In this document: one piece after another, positions 49,634 to 59,407 of the stretch
Position numbering within the stretch: the stretch's first letter is position 1
How the letters are laid out: the number at the start of each line of letters is the position of its first letter
NCBI GenBank assembly: GCA_045588575.1
Contig: JAZNEJ010000008.1
Span: 1 to 64,000, forward strand
DNA from: RGIG5299 sp045588575
GTDB lineage: Bacteria > Bacillota > Clostridia > Oscillospirales > RGIG5299
DNA length: 64,000 bases
Direction of reading: 5' to 3'
Notes under the pieces: generated by a model
Databases searched by the model: none
Told to the model about the DNA's origin: nothing
Seen by the model: only the letters and a program-made list of their open reading frames with translations
Position numbers and translations under genes: made by a program

Positions 49634-52600
49634 ATGTCTTCAGTTACAGAAAAATATATATCTGCTTTCAAAAATCCCGCAAGGGAATTCCGTCCCGTTT
49701 CAATGTGGTTCTGGACGGGCAAATTAAAAAAAGACGAAATTACCTTCCAGCTTGAGCAGTTTAAAAGCCAAGGTATGAACGACGTTTTTGTAAACGCCGC
49801 CTTCGGTATGGACGTTGAATATCTTTCCGACGAATTTTTTGAATACGTTAAATACACCGTTTCGGAATGTAAGCGTTTAGATATGAACTACTGGATTTAC
49901 GACGAGCTTAACTGGCCATCGGGAAATGCCGGCGGTAAGCTTCTCTCGGAATATCCGTGGGCAGTAGGAAAAATTTTAAAGTGCGACCGTTACAGAGCAT
50001 TCGACGAGCTTGAAAGCCTCGAAAACGGACGTATTGCAAGATTTGCCGAAAAAGGCGAATTTATCCGTGCAAACCTTATTTTCGACACTCCCGAAGGGCA
50101 TGAAATCGTTGACGTTTCCGATAAGGTTTTGGTTGAAAAAACACCGAGCGGCGAAACCGTTGTAACCTATCAGAACTTTGATTTCTGTTGCAGAGCTCAG
50201 TTTGAGGTTTATTTCTCAATTCCCGACCCCTATATAATTTGGACTTCCATTTGGAACAAAGACTCAAAATACGAGGAAGGCTATATCGACACCTTTAATA
50301 AGGAAGCCACCTTAAAGTTTATTGAGCTCACTCACGAAAAATATAAAGAAGCAATCGGTGAGGAATTCGGCAAAACCGTTAAGGGCGTTTTCACAGATGA
50401 GGTTTGTCTTGCATCCCCCTTCTCTTTAACCGAAAAAAGACTTCCCTGGAGCGACCATTTTGCCAAAAAGTTTAAAGAGCTTAAAGGCTATGACCTTGAG
50501 CCCGAGCTTTTCTGCCTCTTTAACGAATGTGATGACCCTCACGTTTTAAAGGTAAGAAACGATTATTTCAACGCCGCCAAGGAAATTTATCTTGAAAGCT
50601 TTATGAAGCCCATGTACGATTGGTGCGATAAAAACAATCTTCTTTTTACCGGCCATTTCGACGGCGAAGAATCGTTTATTTGGAATTTACTCCAATCGGG
50701 CGATATGCTCACCTCGTTTAAGTATATGCACATTCCCGGAATTGACTCAATAGTTTCGGGCGTTAGAATAGTAGATAAAAACTACGATTCCGCAGGCAAG
50801 GTTTTAAACTCGGTTGCAAAGCATTATAACCGCGACAGAGCTCTTTGCGAAACCTACACCTGCAGCGGTTGGGATATGCGCTTCGACACCATGAAGAGAG
50901 TTGCAAACCGTCTTTTTACTCTCGGTATAAATATGATTCACTATATGGGCGCAACCTATTCCTACGACAGCTACGTTAAAAACATTGAAATAGGCGGCAC
51001 GCCCTCGTTTGGCTATAACAATCCCATGTGGTGCCATTTCCACAAGCTTAACGATTACGATGCAAGCGTTCAGGCGGTTTCCGCAATGGCAAAGGGTGGC
51101 TCAAAAGCGTTGTTTATGACACCCTTGGTTGAAACGAAATCTATCTTCGAAGGACATAAAAACTTTTTCCACTCTCACAAGCCCGATTATAAAATCTCAA
51201 ATTTAGACGAAATTTATTGGCTTTGCTCAACCGGCTTTATGAAGCTCGGAATTGACTTAGACTTCGTTTCGGAAGACGATGCAAACAATATTAAAGCCGA
51301 AAACGGCGTTATGGAATTTTGCGGTTATCGTTACGAATATATGATTTTGCCCGGAATGGAGCATATTGATAAAAACACCGCTTGCCTTATTAAACGTCTT
51401 ATGGATGCGGGTGTTAAAATCATATTCGTAAACAGCTTGCCCAAAATAGTTGTTGATGCCGATATAGCCGCATTACCCTGCGAGCTCGGAAACGAAAAGC
51501 TCGTATTTGAAAACAGCGATGCATCTCTTTCTTATTTCGAAAACGAAAATAACTGCATTGTTAAAATCAAAGAGCGCACTCAAAACGATAAAACCTTTGC
51601 CGAAGTCATTGGCAAGGCGTTTAAACCCGAAGACCGCTCAATTGACGCCAAAACAACCGGAAATATCTACATCGGCCACCGTGAAAACGCCGAGGTTGAC
51701 ATTTACCTTATGGCTAACGACGATAACTTTGCAAACGAAATAAGAATTCCCAAGGCTATGAAGGGCATTGAAATTCTTTGTCCCGATACCAGAGATTACA
51801 AAGAGGTTTACTTCGACGGAAACGATATTGTAATTCCTCTCGAAGCATACGAGCTCGTTATAATTATTAAATCGAAATCCGAAAGCTTCGATGCAAAGGC
51901 AATTTTTAAAGCTCCCGAAAAAGAGTCCGAGGTTATTTCGCTCGAAAAAGGATTTACCTTTGTTCCCGAGCTTGAAAACCAATACCGTTGCAGATGGAAA
52001 TATAATTACAACGGCAAATTCTACGCCGCCCAATTCTTCACTCATTTTCCCGCTTGGGTGCCTTTAAAGCAAAATATGCCCTACGAGCTTAAATGGGACG
52101 TTAAAATCGACTCAATGCCCGATGCCCTTTTCTTAAACGGCGACGTTTCGGAGGTCGAGGAGGTTTTAGTAAACGGCTCGCCCGTTAAAATTTCGGCAAA
52201 CACTCGAATTTGGGGCCCCGAAAACTTCAGAACGGAAATCACCTCGCTTCTTCACGAAGGCGAAAACGAAATTATCTGCCACGGAAGAACACCCGATTTT
52301 AACTGTGTTTTTGCAGTCCCCGTTTTCTATCTTTCGGGCGACTTCAAGTTGGATAACGATTTCACAGTTTCAAAATTAGCTTCAAAAGAAATTGCGCTCG
52401 GCAGCATAGATACTCAAGGTTACAAAAACTTTGCGGGCAAGGCAAGCTACAAAAACACCTTTAACGGTAAAAAAGGCTTGAAAACCGTTATTGAAATAAA
52501 CACCCGAGAGGCTGTAACGGTTAAGATAAACGGCAATCCCATTGACGTTATTATGTGGGAGCCCCGAAAGGCCGACGTAACCGAATTCGTTAAAGACGGC

Positions 52601-52714
52601 GTAAACGAAATAGAGCTTGAAATTACAACAACCTACCAAAACTTACTCTCGCTCTTCTCCGAAAACAACCCCGCAAATCACGGCATATACGAAGTTAAGG
52701 TTATAACCTACTAA
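49634..52714 (+). CDS. Glycoside hydrolase family 106-like (alpha-L-rhamnosidase)
   Basis: A 1026-aa enzyme whose start, with FRPVSMWFWTGKLKKDEITFQLEQ and later NYWIYDELNWPSGNAGGKL, is typical of GH106 rhamnosidases. A central acidic segment, GVFTDEVCL, and LCETYTCSGWDM carry probable catalytic Glu residues. The C-terminal 250 residues are beta-sandwich domains. There is no signal peptide, so the enzyme is cytoplasmic and would act on imported oligosaccharides or glycosides. GAAAGGAAA precedes the ATG. It works with the isomerase gene upstream. Confidence 0.82.
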   Translation: MSSVTEKYISAFKNPAREFRPVSMWFWTGKLKKDEITFQLEQFKSQGMNDVFVNAAFGMDVEYLSDEFFEYVKYTVSECKRLDMNYWIYDELNWPSGNAGGKLLSEYPWAVGKILKCDRYRAFDELESLENGRIARFAEKGEFIRANLIFDTPEGHEIVDVSDKVLVEKTPSGETVVTYQNFDFCCRAQFEVYFSIPDPYIIWTSIWNKDSKYEEGYIDTFNKEATLKFIELTHEKYKEAIGEEFGKTVKGVFTDEVCLASPFSLTEKRLPWSDHFAKKFKELKGYDLEPELFCLFNECDDPHVLKVRNDYFNAAKEIYLESFMKPMYDWCDKNNLLFTGHFDGEESFIWNLLQSGDMLTSFKYMHIPGIDSIVSGVRIVDKNYDSAGKVLNSVAKHYNRDRALCETYTCSGWDMRFDTMKRVANRLFTLGINMIHYMGATYSYDSYVKNIEIGGTPSFGYNNPMWCHFHKLNDYDASVQAVSAMAKGGSKALFMTPLVETKSIFEGHKNFFHSHKPDYKISNLDEIYWLCSTGFMKLGIDLDFVSEDDANNIKAENGVMEFCGYRYEYMILPGMEHIDKNTACLIKRLMDAGVKIIFVNSLPKIVVDADIAALPCELGNEKLVFENSDASLSYFENENNCIVKIKERTQNDKTFAEVIGKAFKPEDRSIDAKTTGNIYIGHRENAEVDIYLMANDDNFANEIRIPKAMKGIEILCPDTRDYKEVYFDGNDIVIPLEAYELVIIIKSKSESFDAKAIFKAPEKESEVISLEKGFTFVPELENQYRCRWKYNYNGKFYAAQFFTHFPAWVPLKQNMPYELKWDVKIDSMPDALFLNGDVSEVEEVLVNGSPVKISANTRIWGPENFRTEITSLLHEGENEIICHGRTPDFNCVFAVPVFYLSGDFKLDNDFTVSKLASKEIALGSIDTQGYKNFAGKASYKNTFNGKKGLKTVIEINTREAVTVKINGNPIDVIMWEPRKADVTEFVKDGVNEIELEITTTYQNLLSLFSENNPANHGIYEVKVITY

Positions 52715-52718
52715 AATT

Positions 52719-52752
52719 AAAAATCCGCTCTTTTCGAGCGGATTTTTTTATT
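52719..52752. terminator. Bidirectional terminator between GH106 and tmcAL
   Basis: A stem AAAAATCCGCTC / GAGCGGATTTTT with a five-base loop. A T-run follows on both strands. Confidence 0.87.
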
Positions 52753-53899
52753 TTTCTACGTAAGGAATAAATTTATATTCTTCGCCGTATTCAGTAAAGT
52801 TTTCGGTGCAAAGATTTCTGAATTCGCTTGCCTTAACCTCGTAATCAAACACCGTTTTGGCAAAGCCCGAAAGCCTTTTTCCGTTTGCCGATTTCGTTAT
52901 AACCGTTTTATTATTCGGTATTTTTCTTAACAGCTCAGCCCCGTTTTTGTTCATTGCCAAAACTCTTATATAAGGCGGCAACAAGGTTTTTAAAGTTTTC
53001 TCTCTTCCGAGAAACGCCGATAAGACGGCTCTTTTAAGACGCGAATCGGTATATCTTTTCGAGGCGGCAAATTCTATAAGCTCTTGGTAGCTTTTCGCCT
53101 TTTCGGCGGCTGATTTCAAGCGAAATTCAAGCCCCTCTTTTATGTCGTTTGCATTCTTTATTCTTTCGGCAGAAACGGTTCTTAAAAAGTAAATTATTTC
53201 TTTTTCTGCTCGGTTTACCTCTGCAACCGTGCCGTTTTTAATCGAGTTTAAAACTGTTTCGAAGGAATAATTCGGCATATATTTTTCGCTTTCAAGGGGC
53301 GCTTTTCTAATAAACGAAGCCGGTGAAAATTCACCCGAAATCGCATCTCTTCCCGTTGTTCTTTTAACGGTTTTAAGTTGCAAATTCGGAAAAATTGCAT
53401 TTTTCGCTTTTATATATTCCACGCCCAAAATGTCGTTTCCGTTGCTGAAAATCGGAATTAAAGCCTCTTTACCCGCTTCTTTAAGCGCAATTTCTCGCGC
53501 TGCGGGATAACCTATGCCCGTTTTTGTAAGCGCTTTAATTTGCTCCTTTAAATCATTTTCCGTTTGAGCGGCAAGCTCTAATTCGCCGGTGCTTTTTGCT
53601 TCTCTTCCGAAAAAAATCGCATCTGCGCCCGCATCTTTAAGCAGTGAAACGCCTGCCCTTGCAAAACCCTCTGCCGACGTTAGAGAAAAAAACGAGGGGA
53701 GTTCAATAACGAGGTCGGCGCCTGCTTTAATTGCAAGCATCGCCCTCTCTTTTTTAGGCAAAAACGAAGGCAGTCCTCTTTGGGTTAAATTGCCCGAAAG
53801 AACCACCAAAACCAAGTCGCCGTCTTTTTTTGCCTCTTTTATAAGGTATTCGTGTCCGTTATGAAACGGGTCAAATTCGGCTATAATACCGGTTACCAT
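52748..53899 (-). CDS. tmcAL: tRNA(Met) cytidine acetate ligase
   Basis: TmcAL (YlbM) makes N4-acetylcytidine at C34 of elongator tRNA-Met using acetate and ATP. The nucleotidyltransferase-like motif GIIAEFDPFHNGHEYL (HxGH type) is at residues 4-19. GNLTQRGLPSFLPKKERA follows, typical of the family, as is SNGNDILGVEY. The length of 383 aa is normal. The gene is divergent from ackA, whose product shares the acetate pool; this pairing is common in Firmicutes. Confidence 0.92.
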   Translation of the reverse strand: MVTGIIAEFDPFHNGHEYLIKEAKKDGDLVLVVLSGNLTQRGLPSFLPKKERAMLAIKAGADLVIELPSFFSLTSAEGFARAGVSLLKDAGADAIFFGREAKSTGELELAAQTENDLKEQIKALTKTGIGYPAAREIALKEAGKEALIPIFSNGNDILGVEYIKAKNAIFPNLQLKTVKRTTGRDAISGEFSPASFIRKAPLESEKYMPNYSFETVLNSIKNGTVAEVNRAEKEIIYFLRTVSAERIKNANDIKEGLEFRLKSAAEKAKSYQELIEFAASKRYTDSRLKRAVLSAFLGREKTLKTLLPPYIRVLAMNKNGAELLRKIPNNKTVITKSANGKRLSGFAKTVFDYEVKASEFRNLCTENFTEYGEEYKFIPYVEK

Positions 53900-53949
53900 T
53901 TAAAAACCCTCTTTTTTACGGTAAATTTCAATGTTTTTGTATAAAATCC

Positions 53950-53978
53950 TTGAAAAACAGTTCAAAAAGTATTATAAT
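53950..53978 (+). promoter_or_regulatory. Sigma-A promoter of ackA
   Basis: TTGAAA and TATAAT with a 17-base spacer. A second TATAAT occurs 16 bases downstream. Confidence 0.6.
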
Positions 53979-54033
53979 AATTCCATTATATAATAATTAA
54001 AAAATAAAATCAACTTATTTCGGAGGAAGAATA

Positions 54034-55266
54034 ATGAAAATTCTCGTAATCAACGCAGGCAGCTCGTCTGTAAAATATCAGTTATTCGATATGACTGATG
54101 AAAAGGTAATGGCAAAAGGTATGGCCGATTGTATCGGTATGACCTCGGAAGGCCTTGCTAACGTTGGAAAGCCCAACTTCAAGCATACTCCCGCAGGAAG
54201 AACCGCTTTTACCGAAACCATCCCCTTCAATAACCATGCCGATGCTATTAAGTTTATTATTTCCAAGCTCGTTGACCCCGAGCTCGGCGTAATCTCTTCT
54301 ATGAGCGAAATAAATGCAGTCGGCCACCGCGTTCTTCACGGCGGCGAATATTACAGCGAGTCTGTTATTATCGACGAAAAGGTTATGGATGCCCTCCACA
54401 AATGCATCCCGCTCGGACCTCTCCACGAACCCCACAACATTACCGGAATCAAGGCTTGCGCTGAGATTATGGGCGAAGACATTCCTCAGGTTGCCGTATT
54501 TGATACCGCTTTCCATCAGACAATGCCCGATTACTCTTATATGTACGCTCTTCCCGAGAAGTACTATAAAGAATATCATATCCGCAGATACGGTTTCCAC
54601 GGAACCTCTCACCGTTATATAACCATGAAGGTTGCCGAGCTTCTCGGTAAAAAACCCGAAGAGTTAAACGTAGTTACCTGCCATCTCGGTAACGGTTCTT
54701 CAATCGCTGCTGTTAAAAACGGCAAATGTTTTGATACCACCATGGGTCTTACTCCCCTTGAGGGTATTATGATGGGCACCCGTTGCGGTTCTATCGACCC
54801 TGCAATCGTTCCCTTCATTATGAAGCAAGAAAACCTTACTCCCGACGAGATGGATACTCTCATGAACAAAAAGTCCGGTATTCTCGGTGTTACCGGTATT
54901 ACTTCCGATAACAGATGGATTGAACAGCACGCTAAAGACGGCGACCCCAAGGCAGTTCTCGTAGAAAATATGCTTTGCCATCAGTTAGTAAAATACATCG
55001 GCGGTTATGCTGCTGCTATGGGCGGCGTTGACGTAATTGCTTTCGCTGGCGGCATCGGCGAAAACAATCCCCAGTATCGCGTAAGAGTTGCCGAAAAGCT
55101 CGGCTTTATGGGCGTTAAGATTGATGAAGAGAAGAACCTCAAAGCAGTTCACGGCGGCGAAGGCGACGTATCTGCCGAAGGCTCTACCGTTAAGATGATG
55201 GTTATTGCAACCGACGAAGAGCTTATGATTGCAAGAGATACCTTCCATATAGTCAGTGCTCTTTAA
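54034..55266 (+). CDS. ackA: Acetate kinase
   Basis: Transfers phosphate between acetyl phosphate and ADP; a main ATP-yielding step in fermenters. Family signatures are the N-terminal ILVINAGSSSVKYQLFD, the active-site VFDTAFHQTMPDYSYMYALP and GFHGTSHRYI, and the adenosine-binding GGIGENNP. The length of 410 aa is slightly above average. A GGAGGAAG precedes the ATG. No pta is in this window. Codons are C-ending and regular, as expected for high expression. Confidence 0.97.
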   Translation: MKILVINAGSSSVKYQLFDMTDEKVMAKGMADCIGMTSEGLANVGKPNFKHTPAGRTAFTETIPFNNHADAIKFIISKLVDPELGVISSMSEINAVGHRVLHGGEYYSESVIIDEKVMDALHKCIPLGPLHEPHNITGIKACAEIMGEDIPQVAVFDTAFHQTMPDYSYMYALPEKYYKEYHIRRYGFHGTSHRYITMKVAELLGKKPEELNVVTCHLGNGSSIAAVKNGKCFDTTMGLTPLEGIMMGTRCGSIDPAIVPFIMKQENLTPDEMDTLMNKKSGILGVTGITSDNRWIEQHAKDGDPKAVLVENMLCHQLVKYIGGYAAAMGGVDVIAFAGGIGENNPQYRVRVAEKLGFMGVKIDEEKNLKAVHGGEGDVSAEGSTVKMMVIATDEELMIARDTFHIVSAL

Positions 55267-55280
55267 TAGCTGAAATTTTT

Positions 55281-55313
55281 AAAGACCGCAAAGAAATTTT
55301 GCGGTCTTTTTTT
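55281..55313 (+). terminator. Terminator after ackA
   Basis: A stem AAAGACCGCAAA / TTTGCGGTCTTT with a short loop and seven T. Confidence 0.88.
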
Positions 55314-55322
55314 GTTTTAATC

Positions 55323-55351
55323 TTTACTATCTTATAAATATATGTTAAAAT
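55323..55351 (+). promoter_or_regulatory. Promoter of the miaB-mutS-mutL-miaA operon
   Basis: TTTACT and TAAAAT with a 17-base spacer, 47 bases before the miaB start. Confidence 0.5.
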
Positions 55352-55397
55352 AAGATGTTAAGTAATATTTACATTTATTTTTAAAGGAGGTTTTAAT

Positions 55398-56774
55398 TTG
55401 AACTTCACCGACTATTCCCGTTTGATTAAAAGTGAAAACGGCATTGAAACGAAATATTATCATATTGAAACCTTCGGTTGCCAGCAAAACGAGCACGACA
55501 GTGAAATAATTGCAGGTATTTTGGAATCACTCGGTTATCATCCCGCCGAGCTCAAAGAGGCCGACGTTATAATTTTCAACACCTGCGCCGTAAGAGAAAC
55601 GGCAGAAGATAAGGTGTTTGGCAAAATCGGTGCTTTAAAGCCGCTTAAAAAAGCAAAAAAAGATATAATTATAGGCATTGGCGGTTGTATGACTGCAATT
55701 AAATCGTCTGCCGATATGCTTTATAAAAAATTCCCGTTTATCTCTTTCGTTTTCGGAACGAATGCGTTATCCTTGCTTCCCGAGTTTATTTACAAGGCTA
55801 AAAACGGCAAAAGAACTCCCTTTATGCCCGACGTGGCAACCGGCATTCCCGAAGGGCTTCCCCAAGTGAGAAGAGAAGCCTTTAAAGCAGATATTTCGGT
55901 TATGTACGGCTGCGATAACTTTTGTTCCTATTGCATAGTCCCCTACGCAAGAGGCAGAGAAAGAAGCCGAGAGCCCGATGAAATTATAAAAGAAGTAACC
56001 AAAGCGGTTAATATGGGCGCAAAGGAAATAACGCTTTTAGGTCAAAACGTTAACAGCTACGGAAAAAACCTTGAAAACCCCATAACATTCGCCGAGCTTT
56101 TAAGAAGGATTTGCAAAATTGAAGGCGATTTCAGAATAAGGTTTATGACAAGCCACCCCAAAGACGCCAGTCTTGAGCTTATCGACGTTATTGCCTCGGA
56201 GGAAAAAATTTGCAAACACCTGCATCTTCCTTTGCAAAGCGGTTCAAATAAGATTTTAACCGATATGAACCGAAAATACACCGTCGAAAAATATTTGGAA
56301 ATTATAAACTACGCCAAGAAAAAAATTCCCGATTTAACCGTAACGAGCGACATAATCGTTGCTTTCCCCGGTGAAACCGAGGAGGATTTTGAAGGCACCT
56401 TAAAAATATGCGAGCAAATTAAATTCGATTTGCTTTTCACCTTTATCTATTCGCCGCGTACTCTTACCAAGGCGGCGGAAATGAAAGATAAATTCATAGA
56501 TGAAAAAACGGCTCACGCCCGCTTTGAAAGGCTTTTGGCGCTTCAAAACGCCATATCTAAAGAGAAAAACGAGCTTTTATTGGGTAAAACCCTGAAAGTT
56601 TTGGTTACGGGCGCAAGCGAAAACGATAAAACGGTTACGGCATCTCGCACCGAGGGCAATAAGCTCGTCCACTTTAAAACCGACAAAGACTTAAAGGGAA
56701 GCTTTGCGCTCGTTAAAATAACCGGAGTTAAAACGTGGTCTCTCGAAGGAGAAATCGTTTCCGAGGAGAACTGA
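55398..56774 (+). CDS. miaB: tRNA-2-methylthio-N6-dimethylallyladenosine synthase
   Basis: A methylthiotransferase that adds ms2 to i6A37 of tRNA, 458 aa. The N-terminal domain carries three cluster Cys: GCQQNE, NTCAVRETAE and GIGGCMT. The radical SAM cluster is CDNFCSYC in YGCDNFCSYCIVPYARG. A TRAM domain forms the C-terminus. The TTG start has AAAGGAGG upstream. It is a partner of miaA, which lies 4.6 kb downstream in the same operon and makes the i6A substrate. Confidence 0.95.
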   Translation: MNFTDYSRLIKSENGIETKYYHIETFGCQQNEHDSEIIAGILESLGYHPAELKEADVIIFNTCAVRETAEDKVFGKIGALKPLKKAKKDIIIGIGGCMTAIKSSADMLYKKFPFISFVFGTNALSLLPEFIYKAKNGKRTPFMPDVATGIPEGLPQVRREAFKADISVMYGCDNFCSYCIVPYARGRERSREPDEIIKEVTKAVNMGAKEITLLGQNVNSYGKNLENPITFAELLRRICKIEGDFRIRFMTSHPKDASLELIDVIASEEKICKHLHLPLQSGSNKILTDMNRKYTVEKYLEIINYAKKKIPDLTVTSDIIVAFPGETEEDFEGTLKICEQIKFDLLFTFIYSPRTLTKAAEMKDKFIDEKTAHARFERLLALQNAISKEKNELLLGKTLKVLVTGASENDKTVTASRTEGNKLVHFKTDKDLKGSFALVKITGVKTWSLEGEIVSEEN

Positions 56775-56789
56775 TTCGGAGGTTTAAAA

Positions 56790-59405
56790 ATGTCTATTTC
56801 ACCAATGATGGAGCAATATTTAAAAATTAAGGAACAAAATAAAGATTGCCTTCTCTTTTTCAGGGTAGGCGACTTTTACGAAATGTTTTTCGAGGACGCA
56901 AAAACAGGTTCAAAAGAGCTTGAGCTCGTTTTAACGGGCAAGGATTGCGGCCTTGAAGAACGCGCGCCCATGTGCGGCGTCCCTCATCATTCCTGCGACG
57001 CCTATATTGCCCGCCTTGTTGAAAAAGGCTATAAGGTTGCAATTTGCGAGCAGGTTGAAGACCCCAAACTTGCAAAGGGTATTGTTAAAAGAGATATTGT
57101 TAGAATTGTAACCCCCGGCACAGTTACCGACGAAAACTTTTTAAACGGCGGCGAAAACAGCTTTATCGGCTCGGTTTATTTCAGCTCGAACGAAAAGGCA
57201 GGTCTTGCCTTTGCCGATATTTCAACCGGCGAGGTTTACTGCATCTCGCTTAACGTCGATGCCGCCGAAACCGTTTTAAACGAAACGGGCAGATTTTGCC
57301 CCAAGGAGCTTCTTATTTCCGACGTAATTTTAAAGGAAAAAAGAATGTACGCTTTCCTTAAAAATCAGTTAAACTGCTTACTCACTCCTCTTGCAAACGA
57401 GATTTATGAAAACGAAAACACCGTTAAATTAGTTCAAATGCAATATAAAACCGCCGTTTCTCCCGAGCTTTTAAGAGAAAAAAAGCCTGCGGTTTACGCA
57501 CTTGGCATTTTGCTTTCTTATCTTTCGAAAACGCAAAAAATAAGCCTTTCGCATCTTAACAAGCTCACCGTTTACGGAACCGACCAATATCTTTCAATGG
57601 ATATTTTCACAAGAAGAAGCTTGGAGCTCACCGAAACAATGCGCTCCAAAGAAAAGAAGGGCTCGCTTCTTTGGGCAATAGACAACACTAAAACGGCAAT
57701 GGGTTCGAGAATGCTTCGCAGAACGCTTGACAGACCGTTGGTTGACTGCAACCGCATAAACCGCCGTTTAGAAGCCGTTTCGGAGCTTTTGGATAAAACG
57801 TCTGAACGTCTTTCAATTTCGAAAGATACCGAAAACGTTTACGATATTGAAAGACTTCTCACAAAAATCGTTTACTCCACCGTTAATCCGCGAGATATGC
57901 GCGCGATTTTCGACACCTTCAGCGCTGTCAAAACAATTAAAGAAAAACTTTCGGCTTTTAATTCTCAGCTTTTAAAAGACCTTTACAGCCACCTTAATCC
58001 CGAGGAGGAATTAACCGAAAGAATTAACCGTACCATTATGGAATGTCCGCCTGCCATCATGTCGGACGGCGGCTATATTGCCCCGGGCTTTAATAGCGAG
58101 CTTGACAGACTCCGTGAGCTTATAAGCGGCTCGAATAACGTTTTAAAGCAGCTTGAAGAAAAAGAAAAGGAAGAAACGGGAATTAAAAAGTTAAAGCTTG
58201 GTTATAACCGAGTTTTCGGCTACTACATAGAAATAACCAACTCCTTTTTAGACCAAGTGCCCGAGCGTTACATAAGAAAGCAAACCTTAACGGGCGCCGA
58301 GCGCTTTATAACCGAGGAGCTTAAGAATTTCGAAAAAGAGGTTTTAACCGCAAAAGAGAGAATGCTGGCAATTGAAGCTCGCATTTTCGGCGAGCTTCGC
58401 GAGGAGCTTTTAACTCACATTCACACCATTCAGCAAACCTCAATTGCAGTTTCGGAGCTCGATATGTTAATCTCGTTTGCCGAAATTGCAAGAAAGCAAA
58501 ACTTCTGCCGCCCCATCGTTGATAATTCGGGAATAATTGATATTAAAGACGGACGTCATCCCATAGTTGAAAAAACGCTTACCGATTCGGTTTTCGTCCC
58601 CAACGATTGTTATTTAGATAATTACGATAACCGTTTTGCACTTATAACCGGTCCGAATATGGCAGGTAAATCAACCTATATGCGCCAAACCGCAATTATA
58701 ATTTTGCTTGCTCAAATAGGTTCTTTCGTTCCCGCAAAAAGCGCCAGAATAGGCATCGTTGATAAAATTTTCACCCGTGTCGGCGCAGCGGACGACCTCG
58801 GCGCAGGTCAATCTACCTTTATGGTTGAAATGAACGAGGTTGCTTCAATTTTGAAAAACGCAACGTCGCAGAGCTTGCTTATTTTCGACGAAATAGGCAG
58901 AGGCACCTCAACCTTCGACGGAATGAGCATTGCAAAATCGGTTTGCGAATTCGTTTCCGATAAAAAGAAAATAGGCGCAAAAACGCTTTTCGCAACCCAC
59001 TATCACGAGCTTCAGGAGCTCGATAAGCTCGACGGCGTTAACAACTATTCAATTGCCGTTAAAAAGAGGGGCGACGAAATTACCTTCCTTCGCAAAATAG
59101 TCAAAGGCGGTGCCGACGACAGCTTCGGCATTGAGGTTGCAAAGCTTGCGGGCGTTCCCAAAGAGGTTATTGAGCGAGCAAAGGAAATTCTTTTTGAGCT
59201 TGAAAACTCGCCCGATGCAAAAGCTATTCCCCGCAGAAAAGCTCCCTCTTACGAAGAAGAAAACGTTCAGCTCGGTTTTGCCTCGGTAAACGAAAACGAG
59301 GTTATTGAAAAAATCAAAAAGGCCGACCTTAACGTTTTAACACCCATAGAATGTATGAATCTGCTTTTTGAGCTTAAAAAAGAGCTTGAGAAAACGGAGG
59401 TTTGA
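56790..59405 (+). CDS. mutS: DNA mismatch repair protein MutS
   Basis: Mismatch recognition ATPase, 871 aa. The mismatch-binding Phe-x-Glu is in VGDFYEMFFEDA near residue 31. The connector, lever and clamp domains follow. The ATPase has Walker A TGPNMAGKSTYMRQ near residue 620, Walker B LLIFDEIGRGTSTFDG, and the signature ATHYHEL. A C-terminal beta-clamp/tetramer region is present. GGAGG precedes the ATG. Its stop lies within the spacer before mutL. Confidence 0.97.
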   Translation: MSISPMMEQYLKIKEQNKDCLLFFRVGDFYEMFFEDAKTGSKELELVLTGKDCGLEERAPMCGVPHHSCDAYIARLVEKGYKVAICEQVEDPKLAKGIVKRDIVRIVTPGTVTDENFLNGGENSFIGSVYFSSNEKAGLAFADISTGEVYCISLNVDAAETVLNETGRFCPKELLISDVILKEKRMYAFLKNQLNCLLTPLANEIYENENTVKLVQMQYKTAVSPELLREKKPAVYALGILLSYLSKTQKISLSHLNKLTVYGTDQYLSMDIFTRRSLELTETMRSKEKKGSLLWAIDNTKTAMGSRMLRRTLDRPLVDCNRINRRLEAVSELLDKTSERLSISKDTENVYDIERLLTKIVYSTVNPRDMRAIFDTFSAVKTIKEKLSAFNSQLLKDLYSHLNPEEELTERINRTIMECPPAIMSDGGYIAPGFNSELDRLRELISGSNNVLKQLEEKEKEETGIKKLKLGYNRVFGYYIEITNSFLDQVPERYIRKQTLTGAERFITEELKNFEKEVLTAKERMLAIEARIFGELREELLTHIHTIQQTSIAVSELDMLISFAEIARKQNFCRPIVDNSGIIDIKDGRHPIVEKTLTDSVFVPNDCYLDNYDNRFALITGPNMAGKSTYMRQTAIIILLAQIGSFVPAKSARIGIVDKIFTRVGAADDLGAGQSTFMVEMNEVASILKNATSQSLLIFDEIGRGTSTFDGMSIAKSVCEFVSDKKKIGAKTLFATHYHELQELDKLDGVNNYSIAVKKRGDEITFLRKIVKGGADDSFGIEVAKLAGVPKEVIERAKEILFELENSPDAKAIPRRKAPSYEEENVQLGFASVNENEVIEKIKKADLNVLTPIECMNLLFELKKELEKTEV

Positions 59406-59407
59406 AA

